DNA of 64,000 nt, taken from the NCBI GenBank assembly GCA_018697195.1, contig CM031864.1, forward strand, positions 21,513,943 through 21,577,942, given 5' to 3'. This DNA comes from Certhia americana. Its lineage: Eukaryota > Chordata > Aves > Passeriformes > Certhiidae. The position numbers were made by a program, and so were the translations under genes. A model generated the notes under the pieces. That model saw only the letters and a program-made list of their open reading frames with translations. It had not been told where the DNA came from and made no database searches. Shown one piece after another: positions 1 through 12,342 of the stretch; the stretch's first letter is position 1, and every line of letters begins with the position of its first letter.

Positions 1-296
1 AGTGGCTATATTTTCCCTGCACAGTCTTCTGCCTCACTTCAGATTCACTCAGCCTCATTTGAAAAAAGCAGATTAAAAGTAGAAAAAATACAAATTGAAG
101 TTTCTTTCCTGTCCTACCCTCTTTTCTATTTTTCAGTTTTGATTGCTTCAAATGCAAGCTCATGTGGTACTTCTACACATCCTTCTTAGTACTATGACAA
201 TAGCATGTTGCAATGTAAATCACAAATAATTGGCATTTTAATCAGAAACAAACAAGGCAGTCACAGTCCCATTTTTTTCCAGAATGAGAAAACTTT

Positions 297-315
297 AAAA
301 AAAAAAAAAAAAAAA
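297..315 (+). repeat. Poly(A) run, 19 A
   Basis: An uninterrupted run of 19 A followed by a short G run. No retrotransposon body or AATAAA signal is evident just upstream, so I read it as a simple homopolymer tract. Confidence 0.9.
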
Positions 316-534
316 GGGGGAGGGACCTTGCAATAATTATAAACGTTTTGCTGTTTCTGCAATGAGAGCAAATACTTGCAGGGGTGTTTATTTCACTGGA
401 GAGTAGAGGGTATGTCCTGCCTTGTACTGAAGGACCTGCTGGACTGACCCTGCCAGCTTTCATTTTATGACCTTTGCAGAACAGAGGCTCATGAGTGTTG
501 CAGTAACTAAGTTTCATCTACTGAAACTATGGAA

Positions 535-549
535 TTTTTTTTTTTTTTT
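535..549 (+). repeat. Poly(T) run, 15 T
   Basis: An uninterrupted run of 15 T. It lies about 220 bp from the A run at 297-315, so the two could form an A/T inverted pair, but the intervening sequence shows no element that I recognise. Confidence 0.9.
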
Positions 550-2839
550 CACATTCCCCTAGAAACAAGGATAAACCAATGATACTTCTGGTTAAAACCG
601 CTGGAATCCTCTCTCTATATGAGAAATGTTAATTATTCTTAAAATTATGCTTTACATGCAGATGAGTTTCCACAGCAGAGTTTATGAATGAGGATACGTT
701 TTGTTTTTTCTTTTGAAGCAGTTACTGTCAATTGCAAAGTTTCTGAAATTACAGTTGACAATAATTTTGCATTTTTATTCCTAAGATTTTATATAACATA
801 CAGGTGAATGCAGTTTTGGCAGTCATAAAGCATGGCTTCAGATTTCATAATCTCTTCGTAACTGCTGACTATTAAAGTCATCACACATACGCTGCGTGCA
901 TGATTCTGCAAATTCTCTCCTTTGGTACATTTTGGCCACCTTCAGGGGAGAATAACTACTGCTTCCAGAGGAGACATGCTCAGTTTTGCAGAAATGTCAT
1001 CACCTCCCTAATGATCCTGAGGATCAGCCCTGGAATGCCATCCTGCACCCTGCACAGCACAACTTTAATGGGTTCCACACAATAATTGCGGAGTCTTCAG
1101 GCTAAAAGCTACTTATTGCTTTTCTTTCAGCTTACTCCCTTCTTATGCCTGGATCCACATTTGTGCAGAACAGCACCAATTATGTCTGGAGCTTATTCCC
1201 CTTTGTTTTATTGCCTGCCTCAGGAGCACCTGGGTCATTCTTGGTGCCATACAAACAAGAGATAATAATGCATCTCATTCATTTGCTTTGGTAAAACACA
1301 CGATCCATTCCCCTCACCCCATGCAATGATGTGTGCCTGAACAGTTGGAATCATGTGGTTTTGGTTAGATTAACTCTATCAAAGACAGCCGATTACCTCA
1401 AGACCTATTTGTGGGAAGAATGCTTTTAATCACAGCTTTTAGAAGCCTAAATGACGGTGTTAAATAATAGACAGAGACAAAGCAATATTGATTGCCCAGG
1501 CTGATGTATAAAAACATTAATCCATTTGAGAATCTGAAGGTCATTTCATATTGTTATATATTATACTACGTCACTTCATTTTATCAAAATATTTAGATGT
1601 GACTGCATTGATATTTATTAGAAGAATAATAAAAGACCTGAAAGAACCTTAAGAGGTCACCCCATTTATGACCCAGAACTTGATACAAAGTCAAGTATAA
1701 CTATGCTGTCCATGCAAGATATTTGCCTAACCTATAATTAAAATTCTCCTGTTAAGGGCATTTCACAGCCTCCACAGGTAGCCTTTTTTGGTTCTTAAAT
1801 ATCCATAAAATTAATATTTCCTTGATCTAAATCAGCTTTTCTTAAAATTGTGGTAATTGCTGCCTTTTTCCGTTGCCCTTTGCTTCTTAGAAACTATAAA
1901 AACTTCTTCCTTGAGCCTCTTTTTTCTGTGCAAAACAAATATGAAAATTCTTATCATGCATTTTATAGCTCTTGCATGTACTGTCTGATACATCTTACAT
2001 AAATCTATATTTAGGATCAGCTCTGAAACTATAAGAGGGCAATAATGTGTTTTGAACTTGCTGAAACAAAAGAATTTTTTAATATTACAATTTTTATTAC
2101 CTAGTTATGTTGTTGAAAGAAATCTACAAAAAGTTGGCATTTCTGAGTCAGTACTTTCCAACGAAAAACAAAGCACCAGAAGAAAATAAAATCCACGGGA
2201 CCTTTTCTCTATTGGCAACATTTAAAAGGCCCAGGAATATCCTCAGATACAGATTATTTACTAAAATTAAGTATTACTTTTTGCAAACATTAAAAGTTTC
2301 ACCTTGCATCAGGCAATAATTGATTGAGACTCGTATCTTGCCAAAATTGTTTGTAATAACACTCCTAGGCCTTGGTCACTAGTGCTAAGTCACATAGCTC
2401 TTTCTAAATGAAATTATCTTTTCTTCCTAACCAGCCTCTTACCAAGGACACTACTGCTTACGAAAGGTTTATAGGATTCCCCTCAGATTCAAATTTAGTC
2501 ATTTCTTTCACCAAAACAAAAGCTTGCCTCTGAGCAGCTTTCTTTCACAAATTTGAATTCTCACTAAGAGAATTTTACCAAGGAAAAAGCCATCACTACA
2601 AACTTCTGGTCTACTACGCCATAAACCATACTTTTATATGTGACCTTCTTTCTTTGTGGAGACAAAGAGGAAAACAGAAGAACTGGGTAATTTTAGGCTG
2701 GCTCAATGAACAAAAAAATCTGGAACACTTATTAAAAATTGTTTGTGAGTGCTGGGACAGCAGCAGGGAGGTTAACAGCAGGCACTGCGTTAAGTCAAGA
2801 GCAAACATCAAATCTGTCCAGTTCCCTTTCAAGACAGAC

Positions 2840-3060
2840 TGTGTGAACAGGAAAGAAGGAATAAGTGTCATGTTCTTTGGTTTTAGTAAAGCTTTTGACA
2901 GTTTTGCATGACATTCTCATAGGAAAGCTTCAGAAATATGATGCAAGTGAAATTACTATGAGACAGATGTAAAATTAAGTAGATAACTGGCACAGAACCA
3001 AGAGGGACTGCAGGTAACATTGACAAGCAGGATTAGAGTTCAAAATAATCTTGACAGAGG
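2840..3060 (+). mobile_element. Ancient CR1-like LINE fossil, reverse transcriptase fragment
   Basis: The plus strand reads FFGFSKAFDSF near 2875-2907, which resembles motif A of CR1-clade reverse transcriptase (usually DFSKAFD). The catalytic first Asp of that motif is replaced by Gly. The following bases (about 2908-3000) keep similarity to the next part of CR1 ORF2, including a GACATTCTCATA-like and a GAAATTACTAT-like stretch, but are broken by stops and shifts. About 3030-3056 resembles a more downstream part of ORF2, so an internal deletion is likely. Its type looks older than the two young-style CR1 tails in this window and closer to CR1s of turtles and crocodilians. This was matched from memory and not aligned. 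The element is dead: truncated at both ends and frame-disrupted. Confidence 0.6.
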
Positions 3061-5723
3061 AAAAAAGACGACAGAATTCCAAAGTGAGAAATCCAAGTTG
3101 CTGTGTGTGGGCTGGGGAGCTGATCCATGAGAATTCAAATGCCTCAATCCCAGGCACTGCACTGCAGGGCAGAGGCTGCGAGCTCCCAAAGTGAAGGGGA
3201 GCTGCCGACAGTGCAAATGCTCTTTCAGGAGGCACCATGGCAAACACAGCCTGGGATTCCTCCCACCTAACCCAACATGATTAACAGTGGGCTGTCTACA
3301 CTATTCACACAAATTCTCATCATTTTAAAGACTCTACACAGATCTTATGACAAAAGTGATGAGCCCTCTCTTCACCTGCAGCAGCAGTTCCAGTGGGGCA
3401 ATCCTCTGTTTCTCCTCCCTAACTCTGAAGAGAGCCCATCAGACACTAGGAAATGTACCGCCTGTAAGAGTGGCAGAAACTCTTTTAATACGTACTCCTG
3501 CATGCTCATTTTTATGGTCCTTATTGAGTCCAGAGGAATTAAAAATTTATCACAAAGCTAAGAAGATAAAATTACTATATGTTGTTTGTCTGAGTTGGTC
3601 ATAAAATCTGACCAAGTGAATTAGATGCCAGATATGAAGTAAATAGTGAAAAAAAAAATTATTTCCTCTTTGTCATTAGAAGAGAACAAAGTATAAAGAA
3701 AAGCTTATTTTTCATGTCAGGTTAGAAGACAAAGGCTAAATTCAAGCTTTTCTTGAAAAGTTTATGTAGCTCCTTTGACCTATTATGTAAAGTGAACCAA
3801 TTTAAGTGAAAAAGCACTGAAAAATTTAATATGGGTCAGACTTTCATATCTTTTTTTTGTTCCTCTTTTTGCTGTATTTCAGTCATCTCCCTTTTAAATC
3901 TGATCTTCTCAAGTGGGTCAGATAAAGTATATATGTTGCACTTGAGTTCCTGTGGGCTGATTCAATGTGACTCTAAATCAACAAGTCTGAGTCACTGCCT
4001 CTGTAATCCTTTTCAAAATCCCTTTACAGGGCCAGGAAAGTAGTACAGAAAGCTAGAAACTGGATCTCTAAAGCCTGCAGGTAGTGTCTCTATCCTTACC
4101 TTCTTCTGGGGCAGAGAGGGGCATCCCTTTATCAGTGTGCTCAGGAGGATATGTGTGCGGGTCTGATGATGTTTGCCTGAAGCACAGAAACCTGATGGGC
4201 TATGCAAGAGAAGAGCTCTGACTCAGCTTTCCTGTTTATTCTCTTCTAGGTACCTGATTTATTATAGCATGACTTGAACTTGGCTGTCCACTAAGGCAGA
4301 GAGCAGGAACAGCTTTGGAGCTGAGTCTCAAATACACATGATTTCTAAAGAAAAAAAAGTTGAAATTACATCTGAAGTGTGAGGTTCAGCAGGACAATCT
4401 TTCATTTCATACCCACTGAGCAGGACTGGCCAGAATATCCCTAATTGCCAACAAACACTCAAACACCCTTGAGGCAGGCGCTGCGGGCTGTTGGAGTAAG
4501 ACACCTGGACTGTGTGAGATTCAGTCCTCTTAACACACATTTACTTGAGTTTTTGAAGAGATTTCCAAGGGTTATTTGGCTCCTAGCTGAATATTGCCAA
4601 CACAGAAAAAAAAAATTAAAATATCCCTTTTTCCTTTTCTTTTTAATGATATCCAGCTTTTCCCTGCTATAGGAATGAAGGTTCATATGGTAAAGCATGA
4701 CTATACCCTCTTTCTTCATGCTAAGAAATGCCTTTTTCCTTCAACACGGTTGAACACACAGTACCAGTACTCATTATCATTGGTAAGGCACCAAGATTTA
4801 GCTCTTGGTCAAGATACTTCCAAAAAAAAAAACCTAAAAACACCAGATCAAAAATCAGTCCCAGCACAGACTGTGGTTTAGTAACATCCAGTTCACAGAT
4901 GCTCTGATTCCTGGAAGTCACGTAAATTGTTAGATCATATAGTTTGGCTAAAAGATTATTTAAGAGTGACTTTGACTAAAACACAAATGATGCTCAGCAG
5001 CTCCACAGTCATTTTCAGCTGCTGAAAAGGCTGCCTGTTAATGACAGTTGTCTTACTAGACTGCATTTAAATGAAGACCTCAGACAGTAAAAGAAAATAA
5101 ATTTTTAAAACTATACTGCATTATTTCCTTTAGAAAACTGATGTTTTAATGTTTGCTGATGCTATATATTTAATCGAATAGAATTTGGTCATAGAAAAGA
5201 AGAAAAATTTTGTAAGCTGTGTTGACATTTTGCAGTTGGTGGGAAGGATACTTCAATAAAATCAGATTTGAGCACTGGAAATCAATAAAGAATGTGAGCA
5301 GAATGAGAATTCTACATTGCAGAGAAGTACCTCTGATTTCTATTGAAAGAGGAAGAGGGATCATTATTCTGAGCATGATACTGTTATACTGCAACTTCAT
5401 CCACCATGGGCTCCTCAAGGTGGCCTCTGACTTGCTTTGAATTTGTGCAGGTAAAAGATTTCCCTGCAAGGACCAAATGAATGTCACAGAAGACCTCACA
5501 AATACAGAGTGGAAACATTTTGTAAGTAAGAACGAAAAAGCAAGAGAAAGTAGAAGTAGTTTTAAAAAAACCCTTCCAGTACTTAATACAAAAACACAGT
5601 ATACATTTCTCAAAGCAAGAAAAGGTTTTTATGCTGTGACAGTCTTTCTGTCTCAGTAGGGCAGCTGGACATAGTCACAATACCCAGGCAAAAGTAGCTC
5701 CTCAAGCCTTCTGTACCCTAATA
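3061..5723. other. Non-coding stretch, no gene seen
   Basis: Mostly unique AT-rich DNA. A slightly GC-richer part at 3080-3250 continues from the CR1 fossil and may be its eroded remainder. A candidate conserved stretch lies at 4975-5075. The longest open frame here (minus strand, 5170-5613) is hydrophobic, has no domain I know, and is rejected as a gene. Confidence 0.55.
4975..5075. promoter_or_regulatory. Possible conserved non-coding element
   Basis: The stretch carries CAGCTGCTGA, a TTAATGACAG homeodomain/TALE-like site and an ATTTAAATGA core in close succession. The mix of AT-rich homeodomain motifs and E-box-like CAGCTG is typical of vertebrate developmental enhancers. This is a motif impression only, with no alignment. 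Confidence 0.2.
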
Positions 5724-5760
5724 AAGTTTTGTGATATCCGTGGATATCACAAAGGAACTT
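5724..5760. repeat. Near-perfect palindrome / hairpin, 12-bp arms
   Basis: Arms TTTGTGATATCC (5728-5739) and GGATATCACAAA (5742-5753) are exact reverse complements around a 2-base centre (GT). A further AAGT (5724-5727) pairs with ACTT (5757-5760) across a 3-base bulge on the right. The dyad would extrude as a tight cruciform or fold as a hairpin if transcribed. I cannot link it to a known transposon end. Confidence 0.85.
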
Positions 5761-8700
5761 GCAATTTTCACAGCTCCTAACAATTCCTACTGACAAACCT
5801 GCATGCAGTATTCAGAGCAAAAACTTCTGCTCTCCTTGCTGGAGCAGGGCAGGATATAGAGATGGCAGCAGTTGTTACTACTAGAATAAAACTAAAAGAG
5901 AAAAAAAAGAAAGGTATATTTTAGTAGAACAATAATTGAAGTAGAGATAATAGAAATCTCTCTCCTAATGGACTATGCAAGAAGGAACAGTTCTCCTTGG
6001 TACTGTAGGTTTCTTATATGATATACATGAAGTTTCCAAAAGGATCTTCATCCTTTTGCACTCCTTTCAAAGCTGGACTATATTTGAGGTATTATGTTTT
6101 GTTTCTGTGAGCATTTAAATTCCAGTAACAGAACAAAGTTTTATCTATTTGGAATAAGTAAATAAAATTCTCAATTATACATTAAATACTGAGCTTGAAT
6201 GTATGGATAAACTAAAATATGGAGCAAAGGACTGGCAAGATCTTCCTTTATTTCACCCACACATGAGCTTGCATGTGAACCATAATATTTCACTCTTTTA
6301 TCCAAACAAAAGGCTTCTCAGTGATATCCAATTGCCATTTAATGCACTGAATGACCAAAGACCAACCAGTGCTATCATGCACTGGAAGTATGAAAAAGTA
6401 AGAACTCATACAATAAAACACCAAAAGAAGATATGCTGCAAACTATTGGTTTTTCCATAAAGCTTCTGAAGAGCCACTTTTGAATGGCTTCCTCCAGTGA
6501 AACTTTTGACCTTCATGTGTTTGCTGGCCCTGTTCCAAAGTACAAAGCATCATTAAAAACATCAACATCAAGCTCGTTTTCAGCAAGCATGCATCTGTTT
6601 CTGTGAGCAAGCTTAAGACACCAACAATTTGGGCTTGTCCAAAGCCATCTCACCTTCTCAGCAGACCTCTAATGATTATTCCCCAATCCCACTAAACCCT
6701 TAGGAGTTTATTAACTCACTGGCAGGTTGAATGCCTCTTTTTACAAAGGAAGCCTCCAAAACTGCCTGTTATATGGATTCCTGTTTTCCCTGTGAAGTTT
6801 GAAGTGCCAGTCATACTCAGTCAGTATTAGAGCACCTGTACAAGGGATCAGTTCTGACAAAACCATGCTAGTGATGATAATGGTCTTGAGCATATGAGCT
6901 TCTCAATCCCAAGCTCACACACCAAACAGCAGTTAAATCCTGTTTGTTGTAAATATAGTAGTACATAATATTCTTCCTATGACTAACACGAGGTTTAAAA
7001 TATAAGAAGGGTTATTCAGTTTTCATTGCAGTGGAATCCAGCCAGTACCAAAATAACTGTATTAAACTTTCCTTGCTGAAACTTCACTCTCTTTAAAACA
7101 GTCTCACATAAGAAGCTCTGAAAACAATCCACTGAAGCAAGAGCCATGACCCAGTACCATGCACTCTCCTCCACTTCTATTATACTTCCAGCTTACATCA
7201 GTGGGAAGACTGTAAGTTTGATACCAGTCATTTATAAAATACACACCACTTGGTAATACTTGACTGAGTCAGGTTCTTCTGACAGTAATTTTTGTACAAG
7301 TTCACACAGACCTTACTAACTACAGCAGTTCTGGATTTCTAGAGGTTCAGCTGAGAGCTAAATTTGACCAAAGTCTCAGCAGGACTCTTAGCAGAACTGC
7401 ACCCTTTTTGCTAGATATAGGATCAAGAACAAACGCGTTAGAACATAACCCTGTAGATGGAAAAACTTCCCTTCAAAATTAAGCAAATATTTTAGTATTT
7501 GCCCTATACCCACTATAAATCACAGATACTTCAGATCTCTTAAAAAAAGATTGGATAGATTCAAATCTGCTAACAGTTCATCAGATACCATTCTTACCAT
7601 ATTGTTGTTCTCAAAGGACCTGTCAAATGATTCTTAGAGAATATTTTCTGAAGCCAAATTTACCTCAGGGATTATAGTTTTCTGTCAACACATTATATAA
7701 TTTGTTTTCAGAACTGTTCTATTCAAGGGCAGAACCAGAGCATATGCTGTAGCATACCTCCCCCACGTACTGCTCTACTGCTCCTTCCAGTTGGTGGCTT
7801 TCACAGAAATTAATTTAGCAAGTATATAGTAAAAATCTGGACAAAATAAGATTTTACTGGATTATGGCCAAATATCTAGATATAGCACTGGTTTATCCCT
7901 ATTCAGTAACTAACACATACTTGACAATCAATCTGATACCTTCTCCTGCCTAGAATTTATGAAGGCCAAACGTTTAAAAGTTTTTTGGATGTGAAATATC
8001 TGACATCTGCCTGATTTTTGCCCAAAAAATATTTTTTAGTATTACAGTTACTACAATCCATCTGCTAGTTTATCTAAAAAGAAGAAAAAAACCTTTATAA
8101 TTGCAAATTTTTTTCCTTACATTGTAGCAAATTCCTGTGCACACATTACATTGAAAATGGACACATCTTGAAATTCAGACACCTACACCTGAAAATATGG
8201 CTTTTGTTAGTTTGTTCATTTTTCTTTAAAACCTGTCCTTACAAGGCAAATATCTCTAAAGATCAGGCCCGTTTCAAATGCTAATTTAGTCACATTTTCT
8301 TTAATAGGTCAGCTTGTCATCCAACAGCTCCAAACCAAGAAATTAAAATCAGAACTGCTATCATAGCATGGTTTCCCCTTAGTACTGCCTCTCTGGATTC
8401 TTTCCTTTCTCCATTTACTCTTTCCCAGTCTCAATTCTATTTGTCTCCAAATGTCTGTTGTGCTTCCACAAAGCTCTTTGTGTCTTCAGCCCTTGCTCCT
8501 GCAGGTTTGATCACAAGTGCTAGTTTAGCTATTCTCTTGGTACTGACAGTCCAAAGCCAGGGATATCAGGGGTCAGTAATACAAAAGACAACCTCAAATC
8601 TTAATCACTAAAGTCTCAACCAAGTTCTAGCTGTCACATGAAGCTCCCATGGGAAATTCAAACTGAGAAGTTACAAGAACAACAAACAATGCTGACTTGC

Positions 8701-9120
8701 GTAAGAACTGGGAAAACAACAACAAATCTAAGTTCCCATATTGTAACAAGTTATGACATGGGACAACTTAACAGGTTTCCGTTTTCTTTAATTTCTCTTT
8801 TGTTATGCATCACTGCATATCCCTATAAAGTCAAAATATAGAAAATTATTTCAGCAAATTTAATAGGGTTCAGGTGGGACTCACTAACCTTTCACAGAGA
8901 GCTACTCCATTTCTAGACTCACTGCATTCTCTGTGCAGCTTTGGACAGAGTTTGGTCCTCTCAGATTCTGGTTACTCTGACACCCTTTTCTTCAGGCTTG
9001 CATCCAGCCCACACAGACAGAATTTTCCTGTGAAAATAGTTCCATGTCTGGCACTGTAACCATTGCTCTTTGCACAGTAACATCTCTCTCTCTGTTCAGA
9101 CATGTATTTGAAAACAACAT
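5761..9120. other. Unique AT-rich non-coding DNA
   Basis: I see no gene, repeat family or strong structure. Open frames are short (about 85 codons at most) and carry no recognisable motif. The composition is uniformly AT-rich. Confidence 0.6.
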
Positions 9121-9235
9121 ATCTGGCAAGGTTATATAATTAATTTAGTGCTTGAACTCTATTAAGCGCCGCTTGTGGCATCGTTATATAATTATAATGC
9201 ATTAATAATTATACAATGCATATAACACAGCAAGT
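9121..9235. other. AT-rich segment with imperfect palindrome
   Basis: The core at 9187-9213 is a dyad: ATAATTAT, AATGCATT, one spare A, then ATAATTAT. It holds several overlapping TAAT/ATTA homeodomain cores. Upstream, an isolated GCGCCGC stands out in the AT-rich surroundings. It could be a regulatory site cluster or simply a mutated AT microsatellite. Confidence 0.4.
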
Positions 9236-10479
9236 TCTAACTTCCAGTCCTGGGCACATCTTTTAGTTCAACAGAAACGTTGGTGTATGTCACGGTGTGT
9301 CCTGATTAACTTATTCTCAGCTACCTGCTTCTATTCCTCTCTCACAGTTTCCCTGAGAAATATACAGATACAACCCTCCAATCTTTGTACCTCAGTCCTA
9401 ACTCTCAGAGTACAACTTTTCTTCCTAAACAGTCAGTTACCAGTTTGCAATGGTGATGTATCATCTGAAAAACATGCCTAAACTTCCAGACAACAATGGG
9501 GCATTTGCTGTCACTTAATTTTTTTAGTCTAAACTCTGTTTCTTCTTCTTTGAGAAGATTCTTCCATATCAAGCATCAAGGTGTCCCAGGTCATCAGGGC
9601 CACAGGTCTGGGTTCCTTCACATGGGGACAGACTGACCTAGGCCCATGCTGCACACAGGGAGCCAGGCGCATCCAATAATCTCAAAAACCTTGCCCATTG
9701 CATTCCATCAGTCTTATGCACTTGTTTCCATGTCATACCTTTGTGCAAAATTAAGGTTCGTATATGCCTTGCATAGTTAAGCTATGAACCACAGAAATCA
9801 CTTATGGCATTTCCAGTAATAATTTGGGTCTCAAAAAGGATCATTATTAAAGTTGTTACCTGCCTATGGCACTCCTTCAAAGCTGCTTCTTTTGCAAGCT
9901 TATTATTAAAATGATATCACCAGTTTCTTACCCTAACCTATGCAACAAGTTTATCATCTTGTTATAACTTTCTACAGCTTGCTTCACAGTCAATATTTCT
10001 ATCAGAAAAGGCAATGACAGAAACAGTGTCATAGTTAGGAAAAACAATTAAAATCTTTGTTTAGTGTTTCTTCACAAATGAGATCACTTTATGTCTTATT
10101 CACTCTGGCTCCTCACTGAGGAAGCCTTGAGAAAATAGCTGTAAGCATTACTCCCATAAAGAAACTTGGGTATCTATTTCGAGGATTCTTTTGGTTTGGA
10201 GAAGGAGGCACAGGGGTCAGGGGTTAGTTTGTTTAGGAGAGGTTTGTGTTTGGTTTTTCCTTTTTAGGCTAATACTCTTCGACAGTGCATTTCATACTTA
10301 CATGTTTCATTTGATAACAGTAACAGGAAAACATGACCAGTCACAACTGAGTGAATGCACCTTGAACTACCTTTTTTGTAGTTTGAGCCTGTCACAAATG
10401 CTGGTTTCTAACATGGCAGTGAGCATGAAGACTGCTTTCCATTCTAACCTGAAATTTGTTTTGTGCATGCCTTAGTCCA
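9236..10479. other. Non-coding stretch, no gene seen
   Basis: Mixed-composition DNA. The part at 9590-9690 is GC-richer and may be an old repeat, but I cannot name it. A G/T-rich patch lies at 10180-10265. The open frame at 10191-10475 has no domain features. Confidence 0.5.
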
Positions 10480-10740
10480 TTATAACAACTTGTTTATAAA
10501 CCACTGAGCATTTGTGATTACTGGGATTTCATTTGAGTTTTTCTGTGAAGCAGTCCTTCCTTTGAGATAACAGGATGCTCAAAAAGAAGTTAATTCTCTG
10601 CAGCTCAATAGGTGCAGCAGAGAGCTCTTCGCTCTCTGTTCTGCTTTACCTTTGCGTTTTGAACCACACAGTGTGAAGCAGATTTAATTACCAGCTTACA
10701 TGTCGTCTTCTTGGATTCCCTTTAAAGAAGGAGAAAGTTT
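10480..10740. promoter_or_regulatory. Possible conserved non-coding element with hairpin
   Basis: The stretch has TTAATT, TTTAATTACC and CTTTGCG-like motifs and ends in a TTTAAAG box. Inside it, CAGAGAGC (10618-10625) and GCTCTCTG (10631-10638) are exact inverted arms around TCTTC. A further GCAG/CTGC pair (10614-10617 and 10641-10644) extends the stem across a 2-base bulge. The stem is too short for a standard microRNA precursor. The regulatory call is an inference from motif density. Confidence 0.25.
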
Positions 10741-12174
10741 GGAGGACAGCTGCCCTTGCAAATCCACAAGGGAAAAGAAAGGCAATCTTTTGGTTCATTT
10801 TTTGGAAATTAAAGTGTAGTTACTCCTAACATTTTTGTTTTCTTTTTTCCCTTTAAAAACATAGGAAATTTAGTTGCTATAATATGAATATAAACCCACC
10901 TTCAATCATGTCATACATGCCATGTGTATTAATTAGTTAGTTAGTAAAGAAATAAATAAATTAGCCATGCTTTAAATTTTAAGAAGGAAAACCAGAGAAA
11001 AGTCTTGGAGAATTTTGAAAATATTAAGTTATGTTCACAGAGATCATTACCACACTCTTCTTCAGATCGTCAACCTACTAAAGGTTCTGTTGATTTAGCA
11101 CACACATAGCTTGATTCCATCATTTTTGCACCCATGTGACCATTTCTTACTAACTCTTTACTCCATGACTTCATGCATCAGCCACGGTTAGACAGTGTTA
11201 ATGAAAACCTAAACATGTATAAGGCACTATTTCTGGCTCTTTCATCCCCTTAGGGGTAATTCTGATCAGGGTGACTTAAAGAGTAATGATTTGTATTTTT
11301 ACAATTTTATTTTTGCATGAAAAGTGAAAAGCAGACCACAACAAAACATGTCAACTCTTTAATGCCAAATTCTAACATGAAAACATTTTGCACTGATCTG
11401 TTGTCCACTAATACTGGTTAGAGCTCCAGTCATACTGCCAAGTTTCCCTCAGTAACACATTTTTATTATCTTTCTCTTTCTAGGATAATTTTTAGTGCTT
11501 GATGTGGGGGTTTTCTTCATTCTTTCTTTTCTCTGTATTTATGTGCAACAGCAAAGTCTTTTACAGACCAATCCTTGTTTTAGTTTTTCATATTCTGACT
11601 TAGAGAGACTGTACCCGAGTCTTATTTTGTCATTTGAGGTGAGAAGAAGTTAATTCATTCCCTCCTTTTTAAATTTAATCATTAAATCCATTTACACTAC
11701 AAGTGTTCCATCATCTAAGATTTTTTTAAAAACAGCTCTCTATTTTTTGCCAATTTTCTCACATCTCTTACTCTGCTTATCTTTGCATATTCAAATCTGC
11801 AGAGTCATGTCTTAGTTATTGCCATACCCATCAATCTCAGAATTCACAGGACCCCTGGGAGTGTTACTTAGTTATTCCACACAAATTTGTTTTCAGGTCT
11901 TACTGAGAATTCTTATCCATCTAGGAGATTCAAGGCAATTCCATGGAAGTAGAATAAACATGATATGCCAAAAATGTGGTTGGCTTTATAAACAAATTTT
12001 AAGGAGGCTGTACACAACATATTTCACAGTTTAAAGAATTCATAATTTTCAGTTTTCTTCTGCCAACATGAATTTTCAATGGTGGGGTTATGCCTATGAA
12101 CCAAAAAAGCAGTGGACTGTTCACTTTCAGAAGAATACAAAACATCCAGAAAAGTCTGTGAAAGAGGTGTGAGG
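10741..12174. other. Non-coding stretch, no gene seen
   Basis: AT-rich DNA with short TTAG and AAAT tandem units near 10926-10962. There is no gene and no recognisable repeat. The part at 12060-12170 directly precedes a CR1 3' end and may be eroded CR1 body, but I cannot align it. Confidence 0.5.
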
Positions 12175-12342
12175 GAAGCTGGGCACTGGACAAGCTCCTC
12201 TGGGAAGTGGCCACGTTGCCAAGCCTTTTGGTGCCCAGCAAGCATTCAGACAATGCTCTCAGATGTTTAACACATTGCCCTGTGTGGACCCCATGAGCCT
12301 CATGGGTCCCTTACATCTCAGGATATTCCTTGCTTCTGTGAA
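12175..12342 (+). mobile_element. CR1 LINE 3' end, truncated and degraded
   Basis: From GGGCACTGGACAAGCTCC (12181) through GACAATGCTCTCAG (12250-12263) the sequence follows the end of CR1 ORF2 as found in many bird CR1 copies. From about 12284 it follows the CR1 3' tail (CCTCATGGGTCCCTT, then CAGGATATTC) and ends in CTTCTGTGA. It lies in sense on the plus strand, is strongly 5'-truncated, carries indels and is inactive. The tail type with TCAGGATATTC differs from the tail of the CR1 at 29.5 kb and resembles the tail of the SINE at 62 kb. The 5' limit is approximate. Confidence 0.8.

Larger units (their letters stand above)
1..2839. other. Unique AT-rich non-coding DNA
   Basis: I see no gene here. 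The stretch is AT-rich and carries only short open frames with no recognisable protein content. It contains an A run (297-315) and a T run (535-549). A pyrimidine-rich tract ending in CAG near 1120-1130 resembles a splice acceptor, but the sequence after it does not encode anything I recognise. Confidence 0.6.

Noticed and set aside
1119..1230. Acceptor-like CTTTTCTTTCAG followed by an open stretch
   Set aside because: Splice-acceptor-like strings are common by chance, and the translated stretch in any frame matches nothing I know.
5170..5613. Hydrophobic 147-codon frame, minus strand
   Set aside because: Hydrophobicity arises from T-rich codons. It shows no regular membrane-segment spacing and no known family.
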